Part shown: positions 63,000 through 64,000 of the stretch, piece after piece | How positions within the stretch are numbered: position 1 is the stretch's first letter | Layout of the letters: each line of letters opens with the position of its first letter | Source of the DNA: Eumeta japonica | Lineage: Eukaryota; Arthropoda; Insecta; Lepidoptera; Psychidae | Assembly (NCBI GenBank): GCA_005406025.1 | Contig: BGZK01000009.1 | Coordinates: forward strand, 1,054,001-1,118,000 | Direction: 5' to 3' | DNA length: 64,000 nt | Notes under the pieces: model-generated | Told to the model about the DNA's origin: nothing | The model's input: the letters and a program-made list of their open reading frames with translations, nothing else | Database searches by the model: none | Made by a program: the position numbers and the translations under genes

Positions 63000-63599
63000 A
63001 ATATTACATTAAAGTACTTGATACACAAGAAAAATAAAGATTTTTCTATATGTAAAGAATGAAAAATCAAAAATCTCAGTAATTAAGCATTTCGGGTATA
63101 TTTAACAACTTTTGATAGGTATCATCTGTAGTTATTTGCTATAGTTAATGGAAAACGTTGTGGTGTATATATATATCGCCTCAGGGACGGATGCAGTCAC
63201 ATGGTTTGAAGGCTCTACTGTTTGCGTGTGCACGGTCCATGAGGGCAACCGGTGCAGTTCTTCTATTAATCAAACTTAGGCGCTAATAAATGTATGTAAT
63301 CGTTGAGTATAACTCAATCAACAATGCCTGTCAGAAAGCTGCGTGCTTGTATACATATCGTTTCGCGTGCCGGCTCTAGCTCTAGTCACTGACCGACGCC
63401 ATCATAGATCCTCATCCGCCATGTTTCACCGCATAGCAACTACCCACGCCCGCTGGCTCAGTGCTACCGATTTTACCCTAAGGCAATTTCACCCGCTTTT
63501 AGAATCGACTTAACTAAGTCAATTCTAAAAATACGTTTATATATAGAAAGATAACATCTTCGCGAAGTAATAAGTAAGTTTAGGTATAGTTTGCTTTAA
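63000..63599. other. Gemin5 intron 12 (or later), unassigned
   Basis: A mix of AT-rich sequence and a GC-richer patch (63180-63500). I looked for the next Gemin5 exon here and found none. Confidence 0.35.
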
Positions 63600-63830
63600 T
63601 ACTAAGATTTACCTAAAGTGAAACTGTGACCTGTAACAGAATCGCAATAGAAAACGGGATCGCTATTAGAATCGAAAATAGGATCAGAGTCCGAATTGAT
63701 AGCCTAACCAAGAGCGGATCCAGGGACAGTATCAGGATAAAAATCGAAACTAAGGCAAGATTTATACTAATAACAAGACTATTGATTAAGAAGATAGAGA
63801 AATGCATTCCATTTCTATGTAGGTAAAAAT
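63600..63830. repeat. Degenerate 24-bp repeat family, site 7
   Basis: cgctattagaatcgaaaata+ggat, caggataaaaatcgaaacta+aggc and similar units at 24-base steps, followed by gaaatgcattccatttctat. Two overlapping open frames on opposite strands come from the repeat. Confidence 0.65.
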
Positions 63831-64000
63831 ATGGACGTATACTATCCGGGTATGCTATCTAACGAAAATGTAGAAAATGGTCTACCGGGCTAACTAGTAT
63901 CATAATGTATAACAATAAAAATATGTAATCTTTTGTAATATCCTGATTTTTATACGCTCAGTCCTTGTTTCATATCAGGATCAATCCTAAGATCACATAC

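Overview
This is a eukaryotic, AT-rich, intron-rich window, most likely from a moth or butterfly. Two host genes are split by spliceosomal introns with GT-AG ends. The rest is dominated by insect transposable-element remains (mariner, piggyBac, hAT, Helitron, jockey-type LINEs, many MITEs). Several dispersed repeats end in motifs I know from lepidopteran genomes, such as a 'cttggccagtttttt' tail, a 'ccgcgggccacaactagg' tail and a '...aaagctagta' tail. I see no prokaryotic operons, CRISPR arrays, rRNA or convincing tRNA genes.

Host genes. (1) Dhdds, the catalytic subunit of cis-prenyltransferase (dehydrodolichyl diphosphate synthase), is complete on the minus strand at 8786-19358. Five exons join in frame to 283 codons. 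(2) Gemin5 (rigor mortis in Drosophila), the snRNA-binding WD40 subunit of the SMN complex, is on the plus strand from 25075. Twelve exons join in frame to about 859 codons and cover the N-terminal WD40 region. The last visible exon ends at 61174 in phase 1, so the C-terminal part lies beyond the window. The two genes are divergent, with 5.7 kb between their start codons, much of it transposon debris.

Layout. 1-1165 Helitron helicase remnant. 1199-1750 foldback element. 2072-4461 TIR element with 13 copies of a 120-bp minisatellite. 4500-8760 degenerate repeats, MITEs and a GC-rich island. 8786-19358 Dhdds, with a mariner, a LINE reverse-transcriptase remnant and MITEs in its introns. 20000-22560 jockey LINE, a hAT (ZMYM1-like) remnant and a perfect palindrome. 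25075-61174 Gemin5. Its introns hold three different piggyBac-type remnants, three Tigger-like MITEs plus a 38-bp minimal one, a BED-finger hAT with exact 8-bp target duplications, a mariner carrying a nested element, a mariner-derived MITE, and a second 120-bp minisatellite element (8 units). 61215-62481 mariner directly after the last exon. 62745-63830 dispersed repeats.

How the parts work together. The two host genes are unrelated housekeeping genes (ER polyprenol synthesis; snRNP assembly). I found no sequence-supported multigene system. The most unusual items are structural: paired 120-bp minisatellite elements whose period keeps a reading frame open, a dispersed family built of degenerate 24-bp units at seven or more sites, and several nested insertions with target duplications that can be read off exactly.
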